From positions 226,695 to 290,694 of the forward strand of contig RQTK01000209.1 of NCBI GenBank assembly GCA_003991915.1: a stretch of 64,000 nucleotides of DNA, given 5' to 3'. Positions 34,064 through 46,372 of this stretch are shown piece by piece (position 1 is the stretch's first letter; every line of letters begins with the position of its first letter). The notes beneath the pieces were generated by a model. It saw only the letters and a list, made by a program, of their open reading frames with translations. It was not told the DNA's origin and ran no database searches. Origin of the DNA: Elysia chlorotica (Eukaryota; Mollusca; Gastropoda; Plakobranchidae). Both the position numbers and the translations under genes were made by a program.

Positions 34064-36816
34064 GATTTAATATTATGAATTCACCTCTGTTGTGAAAATT
34101 ATTTTTTTTTCTTACACATGACGTCTAGAAAACACAAACCATGATGTAGGATCTTGAATTATGGTTTCAATTAGAGGCGACAGCACAGAAATAAAAACTG
34201 ATTTATGAATAGTTTTCACAGGTAAGTTGAACTAGTTAAGCAATAATCGATCTTAAACTAGGAGATATCGGTCTAATAATTGTCAAGTTTGCATACAATT
34301 TACCAAAGCTAAAAACAGTACCGCATTTATTTCAATCAAATAAAGAGTAAATCATTCACATAGTTTTTAATACCTCCGCAATTTTGTCTATCTCTCTTGG
34401 GACCAAAATCTTCTTGAAAAACTTAGCATTTGTGATGTTGCGGATTCCCTGCATTGCCGCATCTTTGACTAGGCAGCAAATATCTGACCCAGTAAAACCT
34501 GAAAGTTTTGAGGAAAATTCAATAAAAGCATGTTAGCCTACATTTGTTCCAGAGAGCTCAAACAGATTTTCTTTGGACTGAGAAGCAAGATGGCCATGGT
34601 TCGAATCTCAGCTGGTTCTCCCAGCACTATATTAGGAACCTGGTAAAACATATAGCTCTAGTTTTATTGATGTAATTGTTTCTATCCCCCACCCGAAAAA
34701 ACAAAAACAAGAATAAAAAAAGTAGCAGTTATTCTCAGGGTCTCAGAATATTTGCTTAAGTCCATCTGAATGATAACTCTGGTAGCGTAAGTGAATAATA
34801 TAACAGTCTGAATTCCAATTACATCAAGCGAGTTTCAGTGAAGTGGTGCAACATTAAAAATGTTTAGGTTCACTCCAGAGATGAATTGTCCTTGGGTACC
34901 AGACCAATATTTCTGCTTAAGATAATAATTTTATCAAAGATTTATATAATTACTCGAAGACAGTGTTAAAACTTCTATAGTCGTTACTGTTGGAGTGTCT
35001 TTTTTGTTACCTGGTCATTGGATAGCATAGTGGATATTGCGAACATTTAGTCTTCTCAATTTGATCATCACATAACTGGATATTTTGGCTGAGGATTTCA
35101 TATAGTAAATTATTAATACTATACAACATTACATGTATTACAAGTACAGTCTTTAAAAAAAAGGACATGTACTTTTTTTTATTTTCATATAAGTACTATA
35201 AAAGTGTTGACTGTATGAATATGGATCATGCACCTGCTGTCTTTTCGCTGAGCTCATTTAGTTCGTCATCTGTCATATTGTGACCTGTGTCTCTCAAATT
35301 GAATCTGATCAAATCTCTGCGAGTTTCCTTCCCTGGGAGGTCAACATATCTGGAGGAAGAAATAATTTTTCTTTAAATATGAATATACATGTCTTAGCTG
35401 AAGAAAATCTATGAAAAACTTAGGCATCTAATATTTAGCAAAGATAAGCTGAGAAGTAAGTTGAAATTCAAACATACTCAAACAAATGTGTACAGAATTA
35501 TGTGATCAGTTTTTTTAGTGTAACTAGAAGAACAGGTTAACAACAAGGTTCATAATATTTTTAAAATCTTATAAAGGCTCAATAACAAAAAAATAAAAAA
35601 CGAGGAAAAAACCAGACATCTAAAAAAGCAATTGCTCCTGCCTCCAAAGCTTAATTACTCTGGAAACTTTGGGAAATGCCAAATTGTTCATGTTTGGCAA
35701 CAAACTCAACAGTAGTAATTTTATAAGGATAGCTACATGTAAGATCTCGTCGCCTGTCGTTGACAGATAAAAATTACAACAGTGTTTATTTATCAATCAT
35801 CTAGCTGAGACTAGTTAGGGTGAAATTTTGGCTCATCCCATACCAAATACTTTGGCAAGTTTCAAGAAAAAAAAAGACAATCTGAAAATCCTCGCTCAGC
35901 ATACCCAATACTGCTACTCCGTACTCTGTTTCATAGTTATCACACTGAGTGAGAAGAGCAATCATTTAGATAACTATATAAGAATGCCTTAGAATCTTAT
36001 TAAGCACTACATGCAATGCTAGATTCATAGAAAGTACTTTAGACTATACTCATTTTTGTGTGTGCTAGTACTGCTACATTTTCACTATAGAGAAGCAAAT
36101 CTGAGGAGTAAAGGCAAAAAAAATAAAAAAAAAAAAAGCAAAAAATAGTGCATTGATAGGGAACAAATGTACTAAAACCAGTTTATGCTTCGTTTAAGAA
36201 AAAAATTTATTTTTTTTTAATTTATAATTGGAGCAACGAAAACAATATTATTTCAAGGAGTTTAATTTATGCTGCTTCAGTCACACTCACATAAGTTTAA
36301 ACATCTTGATAATTTTTGGATCAATGAGCCAAGGAGATGTGGAGGACGCGATGAAAGTCACGCCACTGTTTTCACCTGCGGAGCTGTCCAGCCACTGTGA
36401 GGCCCGGAACTGCTGAAGCTGTGACAGAAATTCCTCCCTCCATCCAGGCTGATCCTCCCCGTCATTCCACAGGACATGCAGATCCTCAAAGTTAAGGATG
36501 CAAGGTCTGTTTGCTCTGGCGGTACTGAACATAACTTTCAGACTGTCTGAAAAATCCTTGGGGTAGGCAGGACCCCTCATAGCATAGGGACTAGAGACCA
36601 GAAGTTTGACTTTGACTTCTGCTGCCAAGGCACGGAGAAGAAACGTCTTTCCCACCCCCGGGTGCCCGAAGAGTAGAATCGGTTTTTGCGATGAATCCGC
36701 CCAGGCTGAAGTTTGCAGAGATTCACAGAGACTTTTCTTGACATCGGAATATCCGCAGGCATGTTTAAGCGTCACATTAATGGTGTCCATGCACATTTCA
36801 CTCAACAAATTTGATT
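29727..36816 (-). CDS. VPS4-like AAA ATPase, divergent, probably catalytically weak or inactive; 5' end uncertain
   Basis: Coding join on the minus strand: 36816-36291, 35349-35234, 34498-34374, 33036-32913, 29974-29727. All phases agree. From the first in-frame ATG (36796) the product is 372 aa. Domains: AAA large domain with Walker A GHPGVGKT (44-51), small domain with [15 protein letters not shown], a beta-domain-like insert ([17 protein letters not shown]) and a C-terminal helix [20 protein letters not shown], as in the VPS4 family that remodels ESCRT-III. Differences from the VPS4 pattern as I know it: the pore-loop KWxGE is missing, Walker B is [10 protein letters not shown] with the acidic pair in reverse order, and the RRRF arginine-finger region is IIKMF. 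No N-terminal MIT domain is visible; it may lie in unfound upstream exons. A stretch at 250-290 is Ala/Thr/Glu-rich. The intact frame and good splice sites argue against a simple pseudogene. Confidence 0.82.
29975..32912. other. Intron between VPS4-like exons D and E
   Basis: About 2.9 kb, AT-rich. A short tRNA-like promoter remnant (GGAGGTTCCGGGTTCCATCC) sits near 30904-30924. No other exon or named repeat recognised. Confidence 0.5.
32913..33036 (-). CDS. VPS4-like exon D (low-complexity insert)
   Basis: [20 protein letters not shown] then [20 protein letters not shown]. Acceptor aattctctgttccag, donor CAG|GTAAAT. No family similarity seen; placed by phase and splice sites only. Confidence 0.6.
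33217..33375. repeat. Unique-sequence duplication 1 plus (GA)n tract
   Basis: A 70-bp stretch (TCATGAAAGTGGACAGTTAT, then GCCAAAAGAGCAGTGA) followed by about 88 bp of GA dinucleotides. The same pair recurs at 33933-34058. The apparent Arg/Glu ORF is a by-product. Confidence 0.9.
33933..34058. repeat. Unique-sequence duplication 2 plus (GA)n tract
   Basis: Second copy, nearly identical over the first 70 bp, then a GACAGACAGGCAGACAAACA transition and about 44 bp of GA. The two copies are about 715 bp apart in the VPS4-like intron between exons C and D. Confidence 0.9.
34374..34498 (-). CDS. VPS4-like exon C (sensor 2 / small domain)
   Basis: [20 protein letters not shown] then [16 protein letters not shown]. 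Acceptor ctcaaaactttcag, donor GAG|GTATTA. Corresponds to the GYSGADI..V..A...P(I/V)R helix of VPS4. Confidence 0.88.
35234..35349 (-). CDS. VPS4-like exon B
   Basis: [20 protein letters not shown] then [14 protein letters not shown]. Acceptor tatttcttcctccag, donor GCAG|GTGCAT. It matches the VPS4 segment that follows the arginine fingers (IPLPE...R..LF..HL). Confidence 0.85.
36291..36816 (-). CDS. VPS4-like exon A (large AAA domain)
   Basis: Encodes [48 protein letters not shown] and [17 protein letters not shown]. The donor AT|GTGAGT is strong. The 5' boundary (AG after tgaaatgtattc) is a guess because its pyrimidine tract is poor. The frame is open for another 64 bases upstream. Confidence 0.75.
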
Positions 36817-37220
36817 CTGAATACATTTCACAGTTTAAATGTGCGAATATTTGGATTAACAGTTTTGTTTTGTTTAACAATCATCTTGATATTTCAATTT
36901 CCAATTCAGTGGTAAAATGTGAATAGCAGTTCCATACATGGACTACTCCCATTACAGAAATAAAAAATCAATGATAATGGATATTGATATTGATCTCTGT
37001 GTCCAATTTACTAAGAGACTTAAATTTTTTGGCTTATTCAGCAGTAGAAAGATTGATTGCCTCGTGCAAGTGCTTGGAAATAGGAAAGTTAATATGAATA
37101 ACTAATACAAAAATTAAAATTGTATCATTTTGTATTCTTAGAGCTGCGCTATACCTATTTTGAAATTTGTGTGTGCTATATGTCTCAACCTGGATAACCA
37201 ATTGAAATCAGTAGTCTTAG

Positions 37221-37657
37221 GGTCTAGATCTAGATCTATGTCTTGTTGTGAATAGATCTATAGAGATCTAGATCTAGATCTAGAAATGTAGAATCTAGAT
37301 TCTAGTCTTAGGTTCAAACTTTTTCAAGATAGTAGAGGAATATCTTTATGATTTATGAACATGTTCTTTTATTTCTTTGTTACAGGTAACCAACTGTTAT
37401 CTTAAATTGTCATTGTTGTTTTCACTAAGACTCGTTTAATCAAATAAAGTCTTATTCGAAATTTAACAATGACAATTTAAGATAACAGTTGGCTGCCTGT
37501 AACAAAGAAATAAAAGAACATGTTCATAAATCATACAGATATTCCTCTAGATAGTATTATAGTTCAAGCCTCAATCTAGATCTATGCCTTGTTGTCAATA
37601 GATCTATAGAGATCAATATCTAGATCTAGAAATGTAGAATCTAGATTCTAGTCTTAT
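37221..37657. repeat. Compound foldback repeat: two direct repeats around a long hairpin
   Basis: Left and right outer blocks (37221-37312 and 37571-37657) are direct repeats of a TCTAGATCTATG/AATAGATCTATAGAGATC/GAATCTAGATTCTAGTCTTA sequence. Between them lies an inverted repeat: 37333-37417 pairs with 37465-37548 with only a few mismatches, leaving a 47-nt loop that itself contains AAGACT/AGTCTT. Confidence 0.88.
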
Positions 37658-37999
37658 CTCTTTTATTTAGATTTTATACTTTAGGCGTTCTATCTCTTTC
37701 TCTGCAATCCTCCACCTAGAATCCACTGTTAAAGTTAGATCTTGATTAGTTCTCCTGTAATGATTTGTATATCGACTTTATATGATTGTGCACATGCAGA
37801 GTGCCTGGTTCTAGATTTTATGGGCCTTGGGCCTATGTAGGCTACTAAGCATTGTACTAGCCTACTCAGTAGTACTCACTACTCAATAGGCTCCGCCTCC
37901 CAGCCTTTCCACTCCACCAAGGCCTATGGGCTCCCCTTGTTATAAAAATAAGAAAGATAAGTTCTAGTTTCGCTTTTATAATCTTTCGATTACTTTTAC

Positions 38000-38126
38000 C
38001 TCTGTCGTTAAGGTAAACTAATAATGAGAAACACACTAATCTAGCAGCACTCGATACCGTATCTGTAATTTTGAAATATTTACGCCAATGGTTAAATCCA
38101 TATTCATATTCACGCAAGTTGTGGAC
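38000..38126 (-). CDS. Possible exon, unassigned
   Basis: The minus strand reads VHNLREYEYGFNHWRKYFKI then SSAARLVCFSLLVYLNDR, with donor GAG|GTAAAA. It has more CpG than its surroundings and looks protein-like, but there is no ATG, the acceptor is unclear and I recognise no domain. It could be an upstream exon of the VPS4-like gene or a chance frame. Confidence 0.2.
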
Positions 38127-38298
38127 CAACCCTCAAGTTTTCACTGCATTGTGTAAATTCTGACTGTTGCCCCGACTTCTAGCTGCAGGTTAGCTTATTT
38201 CAATTACATCTAGACTCTAGATCTAGCTATATACTTCTCTTAGTATTTTGAGGAAGTCTTAAAAATTAAAAAAATATCCACCTATTTACCTATCCACC

Positions 38299-38503
<205 letters not shown>

Positions 38504-38619
38504 AACTTTCTTTCTTTAAACCTATCTACATATTAACCCTTACAAATCCATGTACGCATAATTATTTTATCACTCAATCTATCTCTCTGCTGAAACTGGT
38601 CTATCTACAGACAACAACA

Positions 38620-38655
38620 ACAACAACGACGACGACGACGACGACGACGACAACA
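38620..38655. repeat. (CAA)n(CGA)n tract
   Basis: Short run of CAA then CGA triplets. Confidence 0.85.
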
Positions 38656-38993
38656 GAATACTAGAAATCCTTTGTTGAAACGTAACAATATAATTTTTAA
38701 TTAATTAACACCTTTTCTACGGGTAAGGAATGCAACTGTCAAATGTCTAGATCTAAATCAATACTTATCAATCTATCTAGGTCTACGGATCTAAACAACA
38801 ACGTTCACTACGGCAAGATGTTTCAACACACTCATAATTACAAACACTGCTCTTCAAAACATTCCTCGCTAACGCACTACACAAGACACACATCTCGAAA
38901 TTCCTAAGCCCACTTCGACTTTTTTCCAGTACACCCCAGGACTTTCCAGTCCTTATTCCATATTCTAGTTCACTTCGCCCTTTGATTAACACT

Positions 38994-39251
38994 GGGTGGC
39001 GCGGTGGTCCTGGGGTAGAACATCGGCTTCCAAAGCAAATAGGCCCGAGTTCGAGCCCTGGCAATTGCGTTCTCTACTGGTTGGGTCGGTGTAAGTTAGC
39101 CGGCTGAGACAGGAGTCCTGGTATCCCCGCCCTGTCTCGGGTGTGGCAGCACATAAAATTGTCAGACGTCCGTCTTGGGGCCCGTCCACAATAATAGTCT
39201 ATATAGTGCTGATGTTGGACGTTAAACCAACTCAACAACAGCAACAACAAC
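38994..39251 (+). mobile_element. tRNA-derived SINE, near full length
   Basis: Best reference copy in the window: GGGTGGCGCGGTGGTCCTGG head, CGAGTTCGAGCCCTGG (B-box), CTACTGGTTGGGTCGGTGTA, GGCTGAGACAGGAGTC, TGGCAGCACATAAAATTGTC, CTATATAGTGCTGATGTTGG, and TTAAACCAACTCAACAAC with a CAA-rich tail. Confidence 0.9.
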
Positions 39252-39283
39252 ATTCATTAAAATTATTCACTAACGTTACTCAC

Positions 39284-39470
39284 CCCGCTCTTCTAGGCCT
39301 GATTCAACTCCCCCAGGACAGGGCAGGGGAACGGTGATGGCGCCCCGGAGACTCGGCATTGGGTCCTCGCGACACCGCAAAACAAGGCGAAGCGCAGTAA
39401 ACATTGGGTGCAGATAGAGTTTTAACACCGTGCGCGCTTGGCTTTGCTTATTTCTTTCATACACATTGCG
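39284..39470 (-). promoter_or_regulatory. CpG-rich patch and candidate minus-strand first exon
   Basis: Locally GC- and CpG-rich (gcgccccgg, cctcgcgac, cgtgcgcgc), which stands out from the AT-rich surroundings. On the minus strand a strong donor GGG|GTGAGT occurs at 39284. It could be the noncoding or short-coding first exon and promoter of the VPS4-like gene. No similarity supports the encoded peptide. Confidence 0.3.
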
Positions 39471-39733
39471 GCTACCAAAAAGAACAGACAAAGCCACAGA
39501 ATTGGCTAAAGTAAACACTTTTTTGCCTAACAAGGGTAATAGTGATCTATTTATTTAAAAATAGTGTCATAGTTAGGACAGAATGGCACTCAGTGAGTAT
39601 GTTTGTTGAGCATAACAAGCCTATGTTCACCGTGCTTCGTCGCTAGTCGCATTTTAGGCCTGTTTCCTGTCTTGATTAACTTCTACTGTCTTTGCCCTAG
39701 GCCTACCTTCTTGGAGAACTTCCTTGAATTTAC

Positions 39734-40765
39734 TTGACTACTGCGTGGATGACCAGCAGCATTTTACATTTAATGGAAGAGGGGATGAAGATAAAGCTAA
39801 ACGGCGGAGAATATAAGGAGATATGTAAGAGAATAACACTGAAGCGCAAAATAGCAAAAGAGACCTGGCCGGAAGAACAATGTTCAGATACTGAAATTAA
39901 ACATCTTGGTAAAAATCCAATTATGCGGTTGAGTTGAGTTGGTTTTAACGTCCAACATGAGCACTGTATTGGCTATATTGTGGACGGGCCCAAGACACTG
40001 ACATTGTATGTGCTGCCACACACGAGACAGGGCGTGGATACCATGACGCCTGTCTCAGCCGGTCACATTATACTGACACGGACCCAACCGCCAGGGTTCG
40101 GAACCACCATGTTCAGATACTGAAATTAAACATCTTGGTAAAAATCCGAAAGTTATGCACAAAAAGGTAAAGGAGGCGTGTGGCAAAACTTCATCTGGTG
40201 TATAAAGTCAAAAGATGGAAATATGCTCGTGGAGGAAGAAGAAGTTAAGGATAGGCGGTATAGCTGAACTATGCAATAATGAAAGAGATGAATAATTTGC
40301 AGATGGGAAAGAGCTGGGCGGCCCATAAATTGTACAGGTGAAAAACGCAATGATTGTCGATCGTGAGATAGGACAAGCCATCGGGCCTAGCGGCATTTCG
40401 GTAGAAATGCTTAAAAGAAGTACGAGTGGATGAGTTAACACTATTATTGAACAAAATAATTTATGATACTGAAAACAGATAAACGGACACCGTGTTAAAT
40501 CTTTCAAATAAAATCAAGAAACAACAAGCAGAAGTCGTTGGCCATGTTATGCGCAGACAAGGTAATTAGAACATGTTATTACAACTGGTAAAATGAACGG
40601 AAAGAGAGCGAAAAGAAAATCATAAAGAAAAGATTTGGGACGGGCAAGGAAGATGGATCGGTGGAACTGAAAGCACCAGATAATTATCAAATGCAAGGAC
40701 AGAGAGATGTGGAGGTACGGCGCTCTTTCATGATGACTGCAATCATCGACACAACTCAACTCCGG
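39734..40765 (+). mobile_element. LINE ORF2 fragment, split by a SINE and internally deleted
   Basis: Plus strand reads MTSSILHLMEEGMKIKLNGG, RKIAKETWPEEQCSDTEIKH, then after the SINE KVMHKKVKEACGKT, KSKDGNMLVEEEEVKDRR, LNNLQMGKSWAAHKLY and further on AEVVGHVMRRQ. These are the pre-RT linker (EEQC, KDGNML.EEEEV..RW) and the 3' VGHVMRR segment of molluscan LINEs. The RT core is missing and stops are common. Confidence 0.8.
39928..40107 (-). mobile_element. SINE nested in the LINE, with long target-site duplication
   Basis: Minus-strand SINE (reverse complements of TTAAACCAACTCAAC, TATAGCCAATACAGTGC, GGCAGCACATAC, GAGACAGGCGTC and GGTTGGGTCCGTGTCAG). ATGTTCAGATACTGAAATTA and the following CATCTTGGTAAAAATCC occur on both sides (about 39889-39926 and 40109-40147). 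Confidence 0.9.
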
Positions 40766-40766
40766 T

Positions 40767-40853
40767 GCATGCTGGTGGTCCGGGGGTAGAAAATCGACTT
40801 CCGACGCAAAAGAGTTAAACCAACCCAACCAACCCAACCAACCAGCATGCTGG
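40767..40853 (+). mobile_element. Internally deleted SINE (head joined to tail)
   Basis: GGTGGTCCGGGGGTAGAA and CCGACGCAAAAG from the head run straight into GTTAAACCAACCCAACCAAC of the tail; about 170 bp of body is missing. GCATGCTGG occurs at both ends, consistent with a target-site duplication. Confidence 0.75.
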
Positions 40854-41081
40854 CATAACAGTATACTTAATATAAGCAATATCACAAGGTATCTATAGAT
40901 TATCTTTGCATTGAGATCTGCCACCATTGGGTGATTTTGTTTTACTCTTCTTTCTGCACTGTTTACAGGATTTTAACGTATTATAACGTGGTTGTAGTAT
41001 TTTTCTTGGTTTGATTATTTTTTATTTGCTTGTTTGTTTCTGCTCTTTTGGTTATTTCTAAGCATACATGATTTCTTCAGA

Positions 41082-42705
<1,624 letters not shown>

Positions 42706-42784
42706 ATCCTGGGCGGTGCTTGTTCATCTGTTTGTTTGTTTGTTTGTTGATTTTTGTTTGATATTTTTGTTTTGTTTTTTTTAC

Positions 42785-42898
42785 TGCTGGGATTTTAAAG
42801 AAGCGCTCGAAGCCCAGCCAGAGAGTGCTCTGGGTTGGCAAGCAGGAAGTCTGCGGTTTGAATCTATCTCCCTTCGTCCACTCGCATAAGGACTAAAG
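42785..42898 (+). mobile_element. Possible tRNA-like SINE head
   Basis: GCTCTGGGTTGGCAAGCAGG followed by GCGGTTTGAATC (B-box-like), directly before the CR1-like element. Short and diverged. Confidence 0.3.
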
Positions 42899-42899
42899 A

Positions 42900-45035
42900 A
42901 TCAGGGGATGACATGTTTTGACAATTGAAAACAAAGCATTGGAATTGCATGGCGTCATTCGACAATCAGATGCAGATCTTATCTTTTTAACAGAAACTTG
43001 GTTGAAAACCAATGGAGACGAACCATGCATTAAAGAACTTACACCACCTGGCTTTAAGACAATCTCTGTGCCGCGCCAATCAAGATCAGGGGGCGGCGTC
43101 GCTATAATTCACAAGGACTATTTTGATATAACGCCAGAAGACACACATTTTTATAGTTCATTTGAAAGTTGTACAATAAAGCTTAAAACTGAGGCTGATA
43201 CAATCTTATGTGCCTGTCTTTATCGACCTCCATATTCTAAAAGAACAAAACGAGTGCTTCAGTTTTTCTAAACGAATTTAGTGACATAGAGTCAATCAAC
43301 AATAAAGAAAAGGTATACATTCTCGGTGACTTTAATTTCCATTTCGAAAACGAGGATGATGCAAGTGTTGTTAAGTTTAAATCTCTACTGGAAGAGTATG
43401 CCTATTGCCAAGTAATAAAAGAACCCACCCACAAAAAACTTCATACTCTGGACTTACTATTAGTAAAAGGTGGCGTTCTTAATTTTAAAAAAACTTGAAA
43501 GTCAGTGACATTTGCATTTCAGACCATTACTTAATTTCATTCGAACTAGACATTAAAAAGCCATCTCGCGTGAAAAAGTATATCAAATCCAGAAACATAA
43601 AGAACATTAATATCGACAAATTCAAGCAGGACCTGACTGTATTATTTCAAAAGCCCACCGATGACATTGCAGACTTAAACAGCCGCCTGTCTGCAGTCTT
43701 GGATGACCATGCGCCGTTGAGGGAGAGGTCAACTTCGTTCAGGCCCTACGCACCGTGGTTCAATGCCGATGTGAAAGCTGCGAAGCGACAAAAGCGAAAA
43801 GCCGAAAGATTGTGGCGAAAGACCGGTTTGACTGTCCACAGAGAGTTATACTTAGAAGAAAAATGAATATTTGTTAAGATTTTGAAACGGGAAAAGAGTA
43901 TGTATATAAAAAATAGTATACAAATGAGTGGCCAATGCTGTCATCTGGTGTAGAGAATTATTTCAAATTTGTAATGATTTACTGGGAAAAGATAATAATC
44001 AAATATTTCCTTCCAATATTCCTGTGAACGAAATGCCAGAATCTTTTAATACCTACTTCCTTGAAAAGATTGATGTTGCCCAGTATTACTAGTATAATAA
44101 ATAAATCTTTGACTTTTGGAAATATTCCATGTGTTTTTAAACAAGCAATTGTAAAACCAATGTTGAAGAAAAACAATTTAGATCGGAATATAATGAAAAA
44201 CTACAGACCTGTATCGAATCTACCGTTTTTCTCATAGATCCTAGAAAAAGTTGTGTTAAGACAAAATAACATGAGCATTTAAAAGAACCTTTTCAGTCAG
44301 CTTACAAAAGTAAACATAGTACCGAGACAGCATTACTTAGGGTAACATCGGATCTTTTATTAGCTAGTGATGAAGGGAAAGTGTCAGTGCTTGCATTGCT
44401 CGACTTATCTGCAGCATTTGACACGATTGATCACACAATTCTTTTAAAACGCCTGTCAGCATCCTTCGGTATACGTGGTACAGTTTTAAAATGGTTTTAA
44501 ATTTGCAGGTCCTGACATTTGGAATAGTCTGCCACAGTCTGTTTTAGCGTCCGACAGTTTGCAATCTTTTAAAAGTAGAGTTAAAAGTTTCCTTTTCACA
44601 TCTTTCAGTGACTCCTTGTAGTTAATAATTATGATTATGGTATATTCTGGGCAACATTTTTACTCCACCATTTATTTACAAGTCCTTTGTCTTTTTAATC
44701 TGAGTATTTAGACATGCTACCTCCTTTATTTTACTAATTGTTTAATTATACATTTATTATTACCTACAACTGAGAAAATTAATGTATGCTGGTGCGTGTA
44801 ATGTGTCATCTGCTTTCTCCGTCATCATTTATTTGATTGTAGTAACTTTATAATACGACTTAATGTTTTTGTATTATACCGCTTTTATTATATGATAAAT
44901 TTATTATGATTCTGTGTATTCTGTAAATTACACCATAGTTTTAGCAAAATGTATTTTATTGATTGCTTGGTTTAAACAAATTTCAAGCGCTTTGAGCAAC
45001 AATATGGGAAAGCGGCTATAATTCACCTTATTATT
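42900..45035 (+). mobile_element. CR1/Jockey-like LINE, internally deleted
   Basis: In order: endonuclease (LIFLTETWLKTNGD, GGGVAIIHKDYF, CLYRPPY, then YILGDFNFHFE in another frame, HTLDLLLV, and SDHYLISFEL), a basic linker (FRPYAPWFNADVKAAKRQKR), broken RT start ([35 protein letters not shown]), then a jump at about 44500 straight to FAGPDIWNSLPQSVLASDSL and the ORF end. The RT catalytic core is deleted, and frameshifts confirm it is dead. The 3' UTR ends TTTGAGCAACAATATGGGAA before a triplet tail. Confidence 0.88.
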
Positions 45036-45041
45036 ATTATT

Positions 45042-45122
<81 letters not shown>
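45030..45122. repeat. (ATT)n(ATC)n tail of the CR1-like LINE
   Basis: Four ATT then about 27 ATC triplets, at the position of the normal short 3' simple tail of this LINE type. Confidence 0.9.
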
Positions 45123-45123
<1 letters not shown>

Positions 45124-45205
45124 CCTTCCAAGGCCTATGAAACGGCCATGATTTCTACGGACGCTAGAATGACTCGTGCGTGGGCGATTATTATTATTAC
45201 CTATA

Positions 45206-45207
<2 letters not shown>
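45124..45207 (+). mobile_element. Short retroposon-like element with (ATT)n tail, copy 1
   Basis: About 85 bp (AAGGCCTATGAAACGGCC, then GATTTCTACGGACGCTAG, CTCGTGCGTGGGCGATTATT) essentially identical to 51071-51158, both followed by a long ATT tract. GGCC...GGCC forms a small inverted repeat. Confidence 0.7.

Positions 45208-45264
<57 letters not shown>
45207..45264. repeat. (ATT)n tract
   Basis: About 19 TTA/ATT triplets between the short element and an RNase H fragment. Confidence 0.95.
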
Positions 45265-45266
<2 letters not shown>

Positions 45267-45267
45267 T

Positions 45268-45720
45268 CATGAAAGGCGGATGTTGATCTTGTTTGACCAT
45301 TCTTTTCCTGAAGGCAAACTGGCATCCGATTTTCACGCAGAGCTCTATGCAATCCAGAAATCAACTATCCTACTTCTAGATAATAGTAACGCCATCAATA
45401 ACACATTGTTATCTTAAGTGATTGCCATTCAGCCCTCCAGTCTATTCAATCTGGAGCTAAAGACAACATGACAGAAATAATCCTGCATTTAGACTCATTA
45501 GCACAGACAAAGTGCGTATCCCTGCACTGGACTCCAGCTCACTGTAGCCTGTCGGGAAATGAGTCAGCTGACAGGCTTGTAAAAGGGGGCTCTTCAAAAG
45601 TTGAACCATCGACAAAAATATAATTTCAAGAAACTAAAACACTTATTAAGAACAACATAAACCATTCATGGAAAACCAGAACAAGCTCAATGTGTTTAAA
45701 AGACGACATAAACAGGTCCG
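45268..45720 (+). mobile_element. Non-LTR retrotransposon RNase H fragment
   Basis: Reads DFHAELYAIQKSTILLL, then with one frameshift VILSDCHSALQSIQSG and CVSLHWTPAHCSLSGNESAD, RLVKGGS. The acidic residues of AEL, SDC and NESAD plus WTPAHC are the RNase H pattern of non-LTR elements. It belongs to a different element from the CR1-like copy upstream. Confidence 0.8.
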
Positions 45721-46167
45721 GCAAATCCATATGAACCGACAAGTCAAGAATAAATTAGTCTTAAAAAAAAAGAAAACAATTTTTGGCAATGTTATTTTTA
45801 TATCCCCTAGATTTCAAAAAGGTTTCCCAGATGAGACTAGATGGGGATACTAGCTTGTTTGGTTACCGGACAAATAGCCACTTCCTTCTTTCTTTGATAA
45901 ATTAATGGTAAAAGGTTATCAATTCTAAAGTTGCAAATACATTGGGCGAAACATAGAACTACAGTCATGCCAAATTTCAAGAAGGTCGGTGCTGTAGTTA
46001 ATCCTGTAGAGGTGAGCGAAGTTAATTGGCGAACAGTACAACCAAAGACGTCAAATAATAAGTCCTACTTTACGTGCGCTTAATTTTGGTTCACGACTGG
46101 CAGTTGTGCAATGTAGGCGATGTTTACTAATTTTAAAAAAGTACACATTGTGGAATACCATGAATTA

Positions 46168-46292
46168 AGGGTTGAGTTGGTTAACGTCAGCATATATAGG
46201 CTTAATTGTGGACTGACGGTGTTATGTGTGGACACACATGATACAGGGCGGGGATACTTAGACTCCTGTCTCAGTCGGCCATATCATACTGA
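46168..46292 (-). mobile_element. SINE fragment
   Basis: Minus-strand SINE body and tail: reverse complement of the TATATAGTGCTGA region, of GGCAGCACATA (diverged) and of GACAGGAGTC. Confidence 0.7.
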
Positions 46293-46299
46293 CTGGTAG

Positions 46300-46372
46300 A
46301 TTGTGGGTTTCGACCCGCGGACCTCCCAATTGATACACCAACGCTCTACCACTCAAGCCAGTTCGTCCCACT
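46300..46372 (-). mobile_element. tRNA-like sequence (SINE head or tRNA relic)
   Basis: On the minus strand: TGGCTTGAGTGGTAGAGCGT (A-box-like) then GGTCCGCGGGTCGAAACCC (B-box-like) at tRNA spacing. The acceptor stem does not pair convincingly, so a functional tRNA is unlikely. Confidence 0.45.

Noticed and set aside
39143..39337. Small plus-strand ORFs over SINE copies (also 10282-10491 and 58927-59598).
   Set aside because: They are readings of the SINE body, and the same peptides ([13 protein letters not shown] type) recur at each copy.
46300..46372. Functional tRNA gene.
   Set aside because: A- and B-box-like words are present, but I could not pair an acceptor stem, and it adjoins a SINE fragment.
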